Source of the DNA: a virus
IMG/VR virus record: IMGVR_UViG_3300011113_000608
Coordinates: 1 to 29,446 of that record
DNA length: 29,446 nt
Direction: 5' to 3' (one strand)
This document shows positions 1 through 7,970 of this stretch, piece after piece. Each line of letters starts with the position of its first letter. The first letter of the stretch is position 1. The notes beneath the pieces are model-generated. The model ran no database searches. It was not told where the DNA came from and saw nothing but the letters and a program-made list of their open reading frames with translations. The position numbers were made by a program, and so were the translations under genes.

Positions 1-731
1 TCAGGACCGAAGAACTTCAGGGTGTAGTCACTCAGTACATCAGGGTTGGTAAGAATTTCGTTATAGGCGAGATTCTCTTGGTGTTCGTTTACACCAAATT
101 CAGCATAGTTTTGCAGGAGACCTTGGGCTTTTTGGCCCCAGGAAACTGCACTGTCCAACATGCCTTCAAGTTGAAGGGCGTAGTTATTTAGGACGGCTGG
201 TGCCTCTACCCCGAACGCGTCGATTACCTGACGGCTTTCGTTGCTCAGGTTGAGGTAGTCCGCTACTTCCGCCAGTGAGGGACTGGAGGAGGTTTGGGAA
301 TAGTTGGCTGAGGATGCCTGGTTGGGATACGAGGTCTGCGTCTCCCAGCTGGGCGTAGGTTGGGCGCTGGGAACCTGACCATAATTGGCCGGGGCGTACG
401 TTGTCGTCGGAGCCGAGGGTTGCGCCTGGAAGGGGGATTGGACTGGTGCGCTCAGCAGTCCCACTACTTTGTTGAACGCCGATTCCCACGGATTGCTCTG
501 GGGCGCCGCTTGTTGGGATTGGGGGGCGTACTGAGTAGGGCTTGATTGGTAGCTGGTAGCTACCTGAGCTGGGACTGCTTGTGGGTAACTCGTACCCACT
601 TGATAATTGATTGGTCCCTGGTAGGCCGGTACTGGGGCTTGGGGCGCCGGAACTGCCACGTAGCTGCTCGGCGCTACTGCTGCCTGTACTTGGCTCGTCT
701 GTGGGATCGATTGGACGGTAGCGTCCTGCAT
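1..731 (-). CDS. Scaffold-like virion assembly protein, partial (C-terminus beyond window edge)
   Basis: This frame is open from an ATG at 729-731 to the window edge, 243 codons without a stop. The start has a strong Shine-Dalgarno (AGGAG, 7 nt upstream). The N-terminal ~150 residues are rich in Pro, Gln, Ala and Tyr. After that come helix-prone segments such as SLAEVADYLNL and QLEGMLDSAVSWG. A disordered N-terminus, a helical C-terminus and a position just after the portal gene are what is expected of a head scaffolding protein; this is inference, without a diagnostic motif. The first 548 nt overlap the end of the portal reading frame in another frame. The codons here read more like ordinary protein than those of the portal frame in the same stretch. 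The major capsid gene would be expected further left, outside the window. Confidence 0.75.
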   Translation of the reverse strand, partial: MQDATVQSIPQTSQVQAAVAPSSYVAVPAPQAPVPAYQGPINYQVGTSYPQAVPAQVATSYQSSPTQYAPQSQQAAPQSNPWESAFNKVVGLLSAPVQSPFQAQPSAPTTTYAPANYGQVPSAQPTPSWETQTSYPNQASSANYSQTSSSPSLAEVADYLNLSNESRQVIDAFGVEAPAVLNNYALQLEGMLDSAVSWGQKAQGLLQNYAEFGVNEHQENLAYNEILTNPDVLSDYTLKFFGP

Positions 732-2475
732 AACTCATCTCCTTTTGTAATGCTTCTAATGTGCGATACAGATAAGGTGTTAGGTCGAGACGTGGGTCTG
801 CAGCCATCGGTAGATCTGGTGACTGCGGGTGAGGGGTCTGCATCATGCCCCCCACTAACTTGGCAAATTCAGAGTATGCACGCTGCAATTCACCCACCAT
901 TCTGAACGGGAACCCCGATAACATCGCGGCCCGCTCCTCATCCGTTTTTGACGGGAAGAGGTACTTCAGTGCTTCAATACTATCAACACCTAACTCTTGT
1001 AGGTTACGAACCACGATAGAATTGTTTAAAACATCTTGCGTTGAGTCCTCATAAACGGGTCCCATCCAACGCCAAAGCATTGTTACATCACCGTCTGGAA
1101 TTAAGCCAAGGACACCAGTTGGAATATGCTGTGTCTTAACACATGCCATCATTACTTGTTTAATTTTTTCCTCAAATCCTTTCATTGATGCTTCATATAA
1201 ATCAATATCTTCTTGGCGAGCATCATCCGCTGGCTCCACAGGTTTCTCAATGCCTGTTGATGCAGCTAATGTTTCACGGAATAAGTGTTCTTCTTGGTAG
1301 ATAATAAGTTCCAGGCACCGGCAAATACCGTAAGTGTAAATTGCATTTGCTTTTTTCTTGGATGTTGCTGACACACGACCGAACAATGACTTATATTCAG
1401 TAGCTGTCACGCCTGCTGAGATGGAAAGTTCGTCAACACCACCAAGTGCAGTACGTATCTCCTCTCGATATTGGCGAGCAAAGCTATTTTGGTCACCAGT
1501 GATTGCATCAGGGACGATATAACCGACTCGATCATTGGGTTCCAGGTTGGCAATCACCCTTGGCACCCGAATTTGACCATCCATACCCCTGGAGAGGGGA
1601 TCAGACTTGAATCTTGACTGGCTTAACGCACCCATCCCGGTAAAACCGGAGTTTGCTGCAATAGATGGGCGTTGTACCACGGAGTCAGACCCTGCTTCCA
1701 TCAGATCTGTCTTGGGCCTGGAGGAAAGAAGGGTTGGATTACCAAAAAACTGCACATTCTTGCGCATCGTGCGCACCATTTCATCATGCGTGACGATATG
1801 GTTGGCTAATGCATCAAATTCCCCAGCACCTTCGTTAGAGAAACCCTTTAGGTTGTTAAAAATCTCTACGCAGGGTATGAAGCCAAGGGTATTTCTTAGT
1901 GTTTTGGTACGTCCGGGGACGGTATAGCTAGGCATTTCAAAAGACATCTCGCCTTCGCTATGTGTTTCTTCAATTGTCTTAGCTTTGATTGATAATCGAA
2001 TGTAACGTTTGGCTCCTTGAGGGCCGGTAATAGCGTTGCCCGCTGTATTTACAACGTTAATGCCATCGTTAAAGCCTGTGCCCTGCCTAACTTTGTAGCT
2101 GTAGATAATAATTACTTCTTCTAACTCACCGTTGACGCCATAGAAGGAGCGATATTCATGCCCACGGAAGTAATAAAGCCTGTAATTAGATTCAGTTGGA
2201 CGAATATAAAATAAACCTTGACCATCACAGAGATAGTACTCCCAGATTGAATCTAGGCGTGTATCCATTTTGTTGTATTTGAGTACTCGATCTATAAAGT
2301 CCTTACGTTGATTGCCAAAATTATCCTGAGAAGGAAAAAATTCTACCCCTTGGCGAATGCCAAAGAGCTTCATCTGTGCTACGTGAGACGCAACAATGCC
2401 CGTATCAATATTTGCTCCACCATCTTTTTCAAGGTAGGAATCAACAATTTCTTTAAGTCGGGCTTTGGCGTCCAT
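184..2475 (-). CDS. Portal (head-tail connector) protein, 763 aa
   Basis: Probable portal protein, the dodecameric ring at the capsid vertex through which DNA is packaged and ejected. No short motif proves this. The call rests on size, on the helical, charged body with a long central segment (roughly residues 200-480), and on position: downstream of the large terminase and directly upstream of a scaffold-like gene. The core ends near residue 580 (ALQKEMSYAGRY). The last ~182 residues are low-complexity Ser/Pro/Gly and end in a basic tail (RRVRGRGTSRPK). That tail coincides exactly with the out-of-frame scaffold-like gene starting at 731, so it may be an overprinted extension. The start is ATG without a clear Shine-Dalgarno. 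A virion protein of another class is possible, since podovirus portals are usually 500-600 aa. Confidence 0.6.
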   Translation of the reverse strand: MDAKARLKEIVDSYLEKDGGANIDTGIVASHVAQMKLFGIRQGVEFFPSQDNFGNQRKDFIDRVLKYNKMDTRLDSIWEYYLCDGQGLFYIRPTESNYRLYYFRGHEYRSFYGVNGELEEVIIIYSYKVRQGTGFNDGINVVNTAGNAITGPQGAKRYIRLSIKAKTIEETHSEGEMSFEMPSYTVPGRTKTLRNTLGFIPCVEIFNNLKGFSNEGAGEFDALANHIVTHDEMVRTMRKNVQFFGNPTLLSSRPKTDLMEAGSDSVVQRPSIAANSGFTGMGALSQSRFKSDPLSRGMDGQIRVPRVIANLEPNDRVGYIVPDAITGDQNSFARQYREEIRTALGGVDELSISAGVTATEYKSLFGRVSATSKKKANAIYTYGICRCLELIIYQEEHLFRETLAASTGIEKPVEPADDARQEDIDLYEASMKGFEEKIKQVMMACVKTQHIPTGVLGLIPDGDVTMLWRWMGPVYEDSTQDVLNNSIVVRNLQELGVDSIEALKYLFPSKTDEERAAMLSGFPFRMVGELQRAYSEFAKLVGGMMQTPHPQSPDLPMAADPRLDLTPYLYRTLEALQKEMSYAGRYRPIDPTDEPSTGSSSAEQLRGSSGAPSPSTGLPGTNQLSSGYELPTSSPSSGSYQLPIKPYSVRPPIPTSGAPEQSVGIGVQQSSGTAERTSPIPLPGATLGSDDNVRPGQLWSGSQRPTYAQLGDADLVSQPGILSQLFPNLLQSLTGGSSGLPQPEQRKPSGNRRVRGRGTSRPK

Positions 2476-2528
2476 ATTTTATTTTGTTCCTGGGTTTCTT
2501 TTGTAAATCTTAGCACCTGTAAGGGATT

Positions 2529-3134
2529 TTAGAGTCTTCCTTGTGCTTTGTATTGTCTTACCATTTTTTCTAGAAATTCTTGATTGGGATCTATTTTAAT
2601 TGATTCTACTTTATTTCCTGTTAAAGCTCTTGCGGCTTCATTAGCCAACTTGTCAACATGTGGTCCTGCATATATGCCAGGGACAACAAGAGGCTGTGGT
2701 TTTACATAAGCAGGAGGAAGCGGAGACTCTGGGAAATAATGCGGTTGTGACACGCCTCCAAAATTAAAACCAAATTGTATTTTGGGGCCATACCCACCAG
2801 GGGGTTCATGTTCTTTAAAATCGTTTGATCTAGAAGAACTGATCGGGGCTTGTCCCCAGTTACCTGCTAAAGAAAAATTACCTGCGTTTATACCAGCTGC
2901 TTTTGCTGCAGGGTTAACATAAAAACCCATTCCATTGTTGGTTCCAAAACTTAATCCACCTCCAGGGAGCACAGAAAAACCCCCTGTATCATCTCCAGCA
3001 CTTATAGCATCTTCGCCAGCAACTAAACCACCACTTAATAAGTCAGCAAATTTCAACGCTTCTTCTGGGTATCCTAGGGTAGAAACTGCTCTTGTAAGGT
3101 TTAAAGCTTCGTTACCAAATCTAGATATTGGCAT
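2529..3134 (-). CDS. Unknown protein, 201 aa, Gly/Pro-rich
   Basis: I do not recognise this protein. It starts at ATG 3134, which shares a base with the preceding stop (TAATG), so its translation is probably coupled to the gene before it. The N-terminus (ALNLTRAVSTLGYPEEALKFA) looks helical. The middle is Gly, Pro and Asn rich with aromatic residues (GGGLSFGTNNGMGFYVNPAA), and the C-terminus is charged and helical. It has no signal peptide or membrane segment. It sits with its partner between terminase and portal in the late virion block, so a structural or assembly role is plausible but unsupported. Confidence 0.75.
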   Translation of the reverse strand: MPISRFGNEALNLTRAVSTLGYPEEALKFADLLSGGLVAGEDAISAGDDTGGFSVLPGGGLSFGTNNGMGFYVNPAAKAAGINAGNFSLAGNWGQAPISSSRSNDFKEHEPPGGYGPKIQFGFNFGGVSQPHYFPESPLPPAYVKPQPLVVPGIYAGPHVDKLANEAARALTGNKVESIKIDPNQEFLEKMVRQYKAQGRL

Positions 3135-3469
3135 TACAAAATACTAATTCCTCCAAATCCTATTGGTAGTTGTTGAACATCCTGCCCGTATTGAGAACCA
3201 TAGAAGAAACTTGCATTACCCATTGGGGGTATTCCGCCTGCTGAAGCCAAGGGCAGCTGTGGCCCAGTACCAGGCATAAGACCTCTTTTTTTCAACTCTT
3301 CATTCAACTGTTCATTTTGTTGTGTCCCACCTTTGTAGAGACGTTGTAACTGCTCACCTGAGCGGTTGCCAAGAGCACCTGGGCTTTTGTTTATATCAAA
3401 ACTGAGACCAGCAAGAAGATTGCCTGGTGCGCCGGGAACATTTCCTAATCCACTCATAAGTACAGTCAT
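3134..3469 (-). CDS. Unknown protein, 111 aa, Gly/Pro/Asn-rich
   Basis: Small late-block protein of unknown function. ATG at 3469 is preceded by AGGAG (RC of 3477-3481), a good Shine-Dalgarno. The sequence is Gly, Pro, Leu and Asn rich with a short charged helix in the middle (GEQLQRLYKGGTQQNEQLNE) and ends GFGGISIL. Its stop overlaps the start of the next gene by one base, suggesting the two are made together. Composition resembles that of its 201-residue neighbour, so both may contribute to the same particle substructure. Confidence 0.7.
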   Translation of the reverse strand: MTVLMSGLGNVPGAPGNLLAGLSFDINKSPGALGNRSGEQLQRLYKGGTQQNEQLNEELKKRGLMPGTGPQLPLASAGGIPPMGNASFFYGSQYGQDVQQLPIGFGGISIL

Positions 3470-3504
3470 TTATCTACTCCTTAGTTTATTTATTCTATCA
3501 ACCC

Positions 3505-3687
3505 TTACTTTTCTATTACCTCATATCGATCCGAATCATTAAGTTTTGATAAAGCAACCCCATTGCCTTTAAGCTTCCATTCAAGAATATCGCCGACCTC
3601 CCAGCCTAGTTCTTCTATTACGTCATCTGGGAATTGAATAAAAAAATCGCCGTTGTTGTCCTCTTGAATCTCCAGGGTGTAATCCAT
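3505..3687 (-). CDS. AbrB/MazE-like swapped-hairpin protein, 60 aa
   Basis: The centre of the protein (GDFFIQFPDDVIEELGWEVG, then DILEWK) matches the SpoVT/AbrB swapped-hairpin pattern: a beta strand, P-D/E-x-h-x-x-x-L-G-h-x-x-G-D, then another strand. Such domains dimerise and bind DNA in AbrB regulators and MazE antitoxins. I chose ATG 3687 (MDYTLEIQ) over an upstream alternative start, because the upstream option would run into the preceding gene; ATG 3687 lies four bases after that gene's stop. No toxin partner is visible next to it, so a regulatory or small structural role is more likely than a toxin-antitoxin pair. Confidence 0.7.
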   Translation of the reverse strand: MDYTLEIQEDNNGDFFIQFPDDVIEELGWEVGDILEWKLKGNGVALSKLNDSDRYEVIEK

Positions 3688-3691
3688 TTGC

Positions 3692-3967
3692 TTATAGCTT
3701 TTCAATAAGCTTATCAAGCTTATTGTTAATCTGTTTAAAATTATCTTGCATTTGTTGGATTTCTCTTAAGAAATCAACCTTGAGAACATACTCGATGGGC
3801 AATCGATGATGCATGGAATTAATGCTGGCGTCTGTGTTGTCCATCCGTTTTTCTACACGAAGGATGCGTTCATGAAAACGACTCAACAATTTATTCGTTG
3901 CCCACCCAGCACCAGTAAGCGCAGGCACAGCAAAGCTGATCATTAGCAGCAAGTACTCTGGTCCCAC
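3692..3967 (-). CDS. Holin-like small membrane protein with coiled coil, 91 aa
   Basis: One N-terminal hydrophobic segment (LLLMISFAVPALTGAGWATN, about residues 6-25) is followed by a long charged helix with heptad-like spacing (ILRVEKRMDNTDASINS, then FLREIQQMQDNFKQINNKLDKL). One membrane span plus a C-terminal coiled coil fits several small phage holins and spanin-like proteins, and the position just downstream of terminase is common for lysis genes. No endolysin lies next to it in this window, so the role is uncertain. The start used is GTG 3967; ATG 3943 is an alternative that would shorten the hydrophobic segment. Confidence 0.6.
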   Translation of the reverse strand: MGPEYLLLMISFAVPALTGAGWATNKLLSRFHERILRVEKRMDNTDASINSMHHRLPIEYVLKVDFLREIQQMQDNFKQINNKLDKLIEKL

Positions 3968-4002
3968 GGCGTTATAGAATGCTTTCTGTTACTATTCTAA
4001 TG

Positions 4003-6666
4003 TCAGTAATCAAATTGCAACTTACCTTTTTTGGTGAGTCCGTTTACTAACCAAACCAACGCATCGACACAGTCATCATGGCCACTTACTCCGAAGTTTG
4101 TGAGTTCCTCGAAAAGATTAGTGAAGTTCCTGAAACGGTTAAAGATAATTTTTCGTTCTTCAAACATACCAATGATTCCTCTGAACCGTGCCAGCTTATC
4201 TGCACGGAACCCTTTGATGGGATGCCACAAGAGGTTGTGAAGACCTTCGCCATTAAGGCAAATCCTCTTGAAGTCAGCTTCGAGTGAAGCTTGGTACTGA
4301 ACAGCTTCTGACCAGATATCGCAAGTTGAGTAAGTAGGGAAAAAATTACCGTTATCATCTTTTCCGACAATGGACCAATCATTAAGCAATTCTTTCAATG
4401 CATCTAGTTTTTCTAGATTGCCCATGACACGCATTCGGCGGTAATCAATAATGTGGATACGATCATCGATGCGTCCACCAAGAATCATTACGGTATAGTC
4501 ATTTTTTTCCTTGATGCCAGCAGATAGGTCAACGCCTATGCCAAGGGTGTCAAACTCAGTTGAGATCTCAGCTTTAACAATCAGCTCTGGCGCCAGGGAC
4601 AACTCACCCTGCCTGACAATCTGATTCATGTACTGGAAAGAAAATGCAACAGGCGCTTGCCGTTTCTTTTCCTTTAAGTAATCCAGTGACCACATTTCAG
4701 GCCAATAGGAAAGTTCATCACCTGTTTTGGGATCTTGTTGAATTGCAGATAATACAATCTGTTGCCAATTATTTTGCTCATTAAATGTGGTGGCGTGTAT
4801 ATCATCATGCCTAAATCTGGTGCCAAGACAGATTGCTCTTCCGCCTTCAAACATAGTTGGAGAGATAACTGCATTCCAGTTATCTTGCATAGATTTACGT
4901 ATATCAGGATTCGCTATATCTGTCGCAGATTTTATACAATCGTCTATTAAACACAAATGAGATCGCTTAGATGTCACTGAACCTTTTAGGCCTGCAGCAC
5001 ATAGGGTAAACATTTCATCCCCGATACTTTCAATGCCAGCGAATTTATGGTCCACTGACCAATACTCATTGCTTGTTACATTTTTAAGAAGTCTTACCGC
5101 CGGAAATACTTCTTGATATTTACGACTTTCAATAATACGTTTAATAGCAGCAGACTTGGGACGAGCAATTTCAACTGTGTATGACAAGTACAGAATTTGT
5201 AAGGGTAACTTGGCTGTTGTGTGTACACCAATGGCCCATGCGGTAAACAGCCCCAAGGTGGTTGATTTGGCTGAATTATGGCTAACAATATAATCTTTAG
5301 TTAAGAATGTATGACACTTGTCGGCTACTTCAATACAACGCACCTTTTCTACTGTTGATGGACGAATGTCCTTAATACTGCGGCAAGGAAGATACTTGGT
5401 GCATGGGGCATATCTTTGAACCTTGCGGTTTAAGTGAAAAGGCTTAATGCTATCTGGTAATTTAATACCTAAGGTAAATGACGGCGTTGTCGTACGTACT
5501 CGTTCTTGATGCTTATTTAAATATGTATTTAACTGTGGCATACGTTGTGTTGCTATTCCTCCAAGGGATTGAACTAGTTCTGTTACATCTTTGACAAGGG
5601 ACTTGGATGTTGTGCAAAAAGATACACCCCCTGTGGAGGTTACAGTGCCATCCGTGTCTAGCAAGCCTTGCAATAATGCTTCTCGATTGGGTATAGATGC
5701 TGTTAAATAAGATTTGGGAATAAACTTGTCAATTGATGTCTTGCCGTATACCCCAAGTGTTTTTAAAATCTCTCGTACAACACTTGGTTTTCCTCCAGCA
5801 AGAACCCCTTTAACGTGTGAAATATTGTATTTGTATTTTGCTACTTGCTTAAAGCGATAATCTTCTGGTAGCCCTAAAGAGCAGCGTTCAACAATCCCTG
5901 GATCTGCACTACACAAAGAAAGGTTGTTTGAACTTAAAGAACCATCACCAAGTAGTGCTCCCAACAAATATGGATCAAGGGGAAGTTCTGTCTCTGGATA
6001 TTCAACTGGTTGTGTAACAGGAATTTGGTAACGCGGATAACCCCTGCTATCTAACCAAGGCTTTTCTCCTGGTTCACAAGTTGCAGTAATTCTTTTGGTT
6101 GGTGACCCAGTGCGGCCATTGCCTTTGATTCCTACTGTTTTTTGCGTACGTATCTCATTAAGCGTCATACTGCGCCAATCACCTTTCTCATCTGTACCCT
6201 TTCGACGCACCTTCCATAGGTGTTGATCATCACACCGAATAGAAGAGCCATCAGTAAAGACAACTTCCCACGTAGAAGATTCGTTGTAATCTGAAATATC
6301 TACTACTTCAGTTAATTGACCGCGTTCAGAAAATACAAGGTCACCAAATTGTAACTGACCTATGGGCACCCATCCATTAGGAGTAGCTACCGGTGTAGAC
6401 ACAGCTAACGGTCCCCTGGGCCCCAGGAGGTCAATATTGGGGCCTGAAATACCTTTTAGGCATGAACTATCCTCACCGGTCACAAAGTACTGGTGCCAGT
6501 CCTTGTGGTGGGCAGCCGGAGGCTTATTAGCTACATACTCACAAAAGAAACTAAAATCTTCTCTAGCTCTTTTTGCTAGCTCCAGGTTATCAGCTGGTTT
6601 TACTGTGTAATTTTTTGCAGCAGCCCTCGCATTACGGCGATACGCCAGATGTAAATATGAGGGCAT
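4003..6666 (-). CDS. terL: Large terminase subunit (TerL) interrupted by an intein, 887 aa
   Basis: DNA-packaging motor ATPase and nuclease. Numbering is from ATG 6666 (MPSYLHLAYRR); a TTG four codons earlier is less likely. The Walker A motif is split: GPRG at 82-85 and SAKST at 465-469, with a 379-residue intein between (86-464). Removing the intein restores GPRGSAKST and leaves a 508-residue protein, a normal TerL size. Walker B is LCLIDD (571-576). The coupling motif is LGTRFRHDD (about 615-622). The nuclease domain has GVDLS (Asp713) and, near the C-terminus, GHDDCVDALVWLVNG (Asp864/865 and Asp868), the usual metal-binding acidic residues. The intein must be spliced out for a working motor. 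Confidence 0.95.
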   Translation of the reverse strand: MPSYLHLAYRRNARAAAKNYTVKPADNLELAKRAREDFSFFCEYVANKPPAAHHKDWHQYFVTGEDSSCLKGISGPNIDLLGPRGPLAVSTPVATPNGWVPIGQLQFGDLVFSERGQLTEVVDISDYNESSTWEVVFTDGSSIRCDDQHLWKVRRKGTDEKGDWRSMTLNEIRTQKTVGIKGNGRTGSPTKRITATCEPGEKPWLDSRGYPRYQIPVTQPVEYPETELPLDPYLLGALLGDGSLSSNNLSLCSADPGIVERCSLGLPEDYRFKQVAKYKYNISHVKGVLAGGKPSVVREILKTLGVYGKTSIDKFIPKSYLTASIPNREALLQGLLDTDGTVTSTGGVSFCTTSKSLVKDVTELVQSLGGIATQRMPQLNTYLNKHQERVRTTTPSFTLGIKLPDSIKPFHLNRKVQRYAPCTKYLPCRSIKDIRPSTVEKVRCIEVADKCHTFLTKDYIVSHNSAKSTTLGLFTAWAIGVHTTAKLPLQILYLSYTVEIARPKSAAIKRIIESRKYQEVFPAVRLLKNVTSNEYWSVDHKFAGIESIGDEMFTLCAAGLKGSVTSKRSHLCLIDDCIKSATDIANPDIRKSMQDNWNAVISPTMFEGGRAICLGTRFRHDDIHATTFNEQNNWQQIVLSAIQQDPKTGDELSYWPEMWSLDYLKEKKRQAPVAFSFQYMNQIVRQGELSLAPELIVKAEISTEFDTLGIGVDLSAGIKEKNDYTVMILGGRIDDRIHIIDYRRMRVMGNLEKLDALKELLNDWSIVGKDDNGNFFPTYSTCDIWSEAVQYQASLEADFKRICLNGEGLHNLLWHPIKGFRADKLARFRGIIGMFEERKIIFNRFRNFTNLFEELTNFGVSGHDDCVDALVWLVNGLTKKGKLQFDY
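5275..6411 (-). mobile_element. In-frame intein with LAGLIDADG endonuclease in terL
   Basis: Intein of 379 residues inserted between Gly and Ser of the terminase P-loop. The N-terminal block reads PLAVSTPVATPNGWVPIGQL, matching the usual CLAGDTPVLTPDGW pattern but with Pro in place of Cys/Ser at position 1. Block B is CDDQHLWKV, with Trp two residues after the His. Block F is KVRCIEVADKCHTF, with Cys where Asp is usual. Block G is YIVSHN, followed by Ser as the +1 extein residue. Two LAGLIDADG motifs (LLGALLGDGSL and LLQGLLDTDGTV) indicate an apparently intact homing endonuclease. A non-nucleophilic residue 1 together with the Trp and Cys marks class 3 inteins, which start splicing from the block F Cys. 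Confidence 0.9.
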
Positions 6667-6697
6667 AACCAGATTCAACTAAATTAAATATAGCCTA

Positions 6698-6847
6698 TCA
6701 CTTAACTTTTTGTTGTTTATAGCTACGTGCTTTCTCTAGTGCAGCCTTACGTTTAGTCTTATCATCCATATCTGAGCCATCTTCATTCTTTGCCTCTTTC
6801 TTCTTGAAGACTTCAAGAACTTCAGGAGGCATCCGTTTCTTGGACAT
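6698..6847 (-). CDS. Small Lys-rich protein, 49 aa
   Basis: Unrecognised, highly charged protein (MSKKRMPPEVLEVFKKKEA, ending YKQQKVK). The start is placed at ATG 6847 rather than at a longer frame, because the longer version would run into the gene before it; AGG lies about 10 nt upstream. It probably folds as a single helix. It sits directly upstream of terL in a group of three small basic proteins. A nucleic-acid-binding or packaging-accessory role is possible, but only composition and position point that way. Confidence 0.65.
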   Translation of the reverse strand: MSKKRMPPEVLEVFKKKEAKNEDGSDMDDKTKRKAALEKARSYKQQKVK

Positions 6848-6851
6848 GTGA

Positions 6852-7244
6852 TCAGTACCTAGATCCCTCTGCGCGTTGCGCCATTGCATCACGCATTATT
6901 TTCTGTGCGTCTTCATCTGTATACCGACCAGATCTACCGGGACCCATGGAGATACCACCTGTTGCAGGAGGCATGGCGGTCGGATTTACTGCAGCAATAT
7001 TGGATTCATTGGCAACTTTCCTTAGTTGTGCCTCTGCTTCCATGTTGCCAAAGTCAGGCGCCAAGCCGGGGCGATATCCAGCTGGTGTGCCCAGTCCAGT
7101 CTCAGGTGATTGGGCTTGTGCACTTTGACGCTGCTGGCCTGCTTCTGCTTCCATGCGGGTACGCATCATCGCTTCCAGCATGGCTTGCTTGCCTGCGTCT
7201 ACGGTCTTTCCTCCCATGCCGGGAGCTTGGTTTCCAGCACCCAT
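6852..7244 (-). CDS. Unknown protein, 130 aa, Met/Ala/Gln-rich
   Basis: Not recognised. The first half is helical and rich in Met, Ala, Glu and Gln (KQAMLEAMMRTRMEAEAGQQ); the second is Pro/Gly rich and ends in a charged helix (DEDAQKIMRDAMAQRAEGSRY). There is no membrane segment. ATG 7244 lies two bases after the stop of the gene before it, with a purine-rich AGGGG about 10 nt upstream, so these genes are likely read as a unit. The methionine-rich helix is unusual but is shared in part by other proteins of this block. Confidence 0.7.
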   Translation of the reverse strand: MGAGNQAPGMGGKTVDAGKQAMLEAMMRTRMEAEAGQQRQSAQAQSPETGLGTPAGYRPGLAPDFGNMEAEAQLRKVANESNIAAVNPTAMPPATGGISMGPGRSGRYTDEDAQKIMRDAMAQRAEGSRY

Positions 7245-7246
7245 GA

Positions 7247-7417
7247 CTATTTCCCCTTCATGGCACGAAGACGATCCATCTTATCTTTTATATTTTCTTT
7301 ACCACCTTTAGCAGGAGGATTGGGGGGCACAGCCTTTTTACCGGCCTTAGCATCTGCAGGTACCGGCTTCTTGCCAGCAGCCTTAGTGTCTTTCTTGGGG
7401 GGAACTTTACCGGCCAT
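7247..7417 (-). CDS. Small Lys/Pro/Ala-rich basic protein, 56 aa
   Basis: Runs from ATG 7417 to TAG 7247, with AAGG about 10 nt upstream of the start. The sequence is repetitive and basic (PKKDTKAAGKKPVP, then ADAKAGKKAVPPNPP), similar in style to histone-tail or AlaLysPro linker sequences, and ends in a short charged helix (KDKMDRLRAMKGK). It is probably disordered for most of its length. The strong positive charge suggests contact with DNA, for instance in the packaging complex or in packaged DNA, but this is inference from composition only. Confidence 0.65.
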   Translation of the reverse strand: MAGKVPPKKDTKAAGKKPVPADAKAGKKAVPPNPPAKGGKENIKDKMDRLRAMKGK

Positions 7418-7451
7418 GTGTATGCCTTGTTGATAGAACTATTTTAAACCA

Positions 7452-7970
7452 TTATTCTTCTAATTGCATTCTTGCCCAAACACTCATTGCAGCTTCTTTA
7501 AGTGGCCCTTCGATTGGGTCGTCTTTAAAAATAAAAGCTAACTCACGAATAGCACGGTCAGCTCCAGCCATCAACAAGCCTTTTCTATCTTTGTTCGTGG
7601 TAAACTGCTCTACTTGATTTATGGTTCCACGGAGTTCTTTTTCCATGGCGGCAATTCTAGCTACGCCACTATCTCGCTTAACGCCATAGTTCTCTATATC
7701 CTCACGAAGAAGACGTATGTCTTTCTTCATGTGTTCAATTTCATCTAGAAGGATACGCCTGTGATCTGGCTTGGGGTACTTAAGATTTATCCATTCTTCA
7801 CACGCAGTAATACTACCTAGGTAACCAAGGAACCTGGCATACAGAAAACATTCAATTACTGAATAATTATCTGAACAGAACGAACAAAAAGACTCGTGTG
7901 TTCCAGGGTCTAGGCCATCGGCCCATGCATCAAAGACTTCAGTATTTGTAAGCTGCTCTGGCCTGGGCAT
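7452..7970 (-). CDS. Candidate small terminase subunit (TerS), 172 aa
   Basis: A helical, charged protein upstream of terL. It contains TNTEVFDAWADGL, a Cys-containing stretch (CSFCSDNYSVIEC), a long coiled-coil-like region (LLDEIEHMKKDIRLLREDIE) and a C-terminal amphipathic segment. Small terminases have an N-terminal DNA-binding part, a central helical oligomerisation core and a C-terminal TerL contact, and often lie upstream of terL. I see no certain helix-turn-helix, so this is inference from position and helical content. The start is taken as ATG 7970; a TTG at 8048 would lengthen the overlap with the gene before it. The present overlap is 32 nt. Confidence 0.5.
   Translation of the reverse strand: MPRPEQLTNTEVFDAWADGLDPGTHESFCSFCSDNYSVIECFLYARFLGYLGSITACEEWINLKYPKPDHRRILLDEIEHMKKDIRLLREDIENYGVKRDSGVARIAAMEKELRGTINQVEQFTTNKDRKGLLMAGADRAIRELAFIFKDDPIEGPLKEAAMSVWARMQLEE

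Noticed and set aside
360-1054. Plus-strand frames opposite the portal and scaffold-like genes
   Set aside because: They are open because of the GC-rich, stop-poor composition of this stretch. They lack ribosome-binding sites and run against the direction of the late block.
3505-3687. A toxin-antitoxin module based on the AbrB/MazE-like protein
   Set aside because: No toxin-like gene lies beside it; the neighbours are a membrane protein and an unknown virion-block protein.
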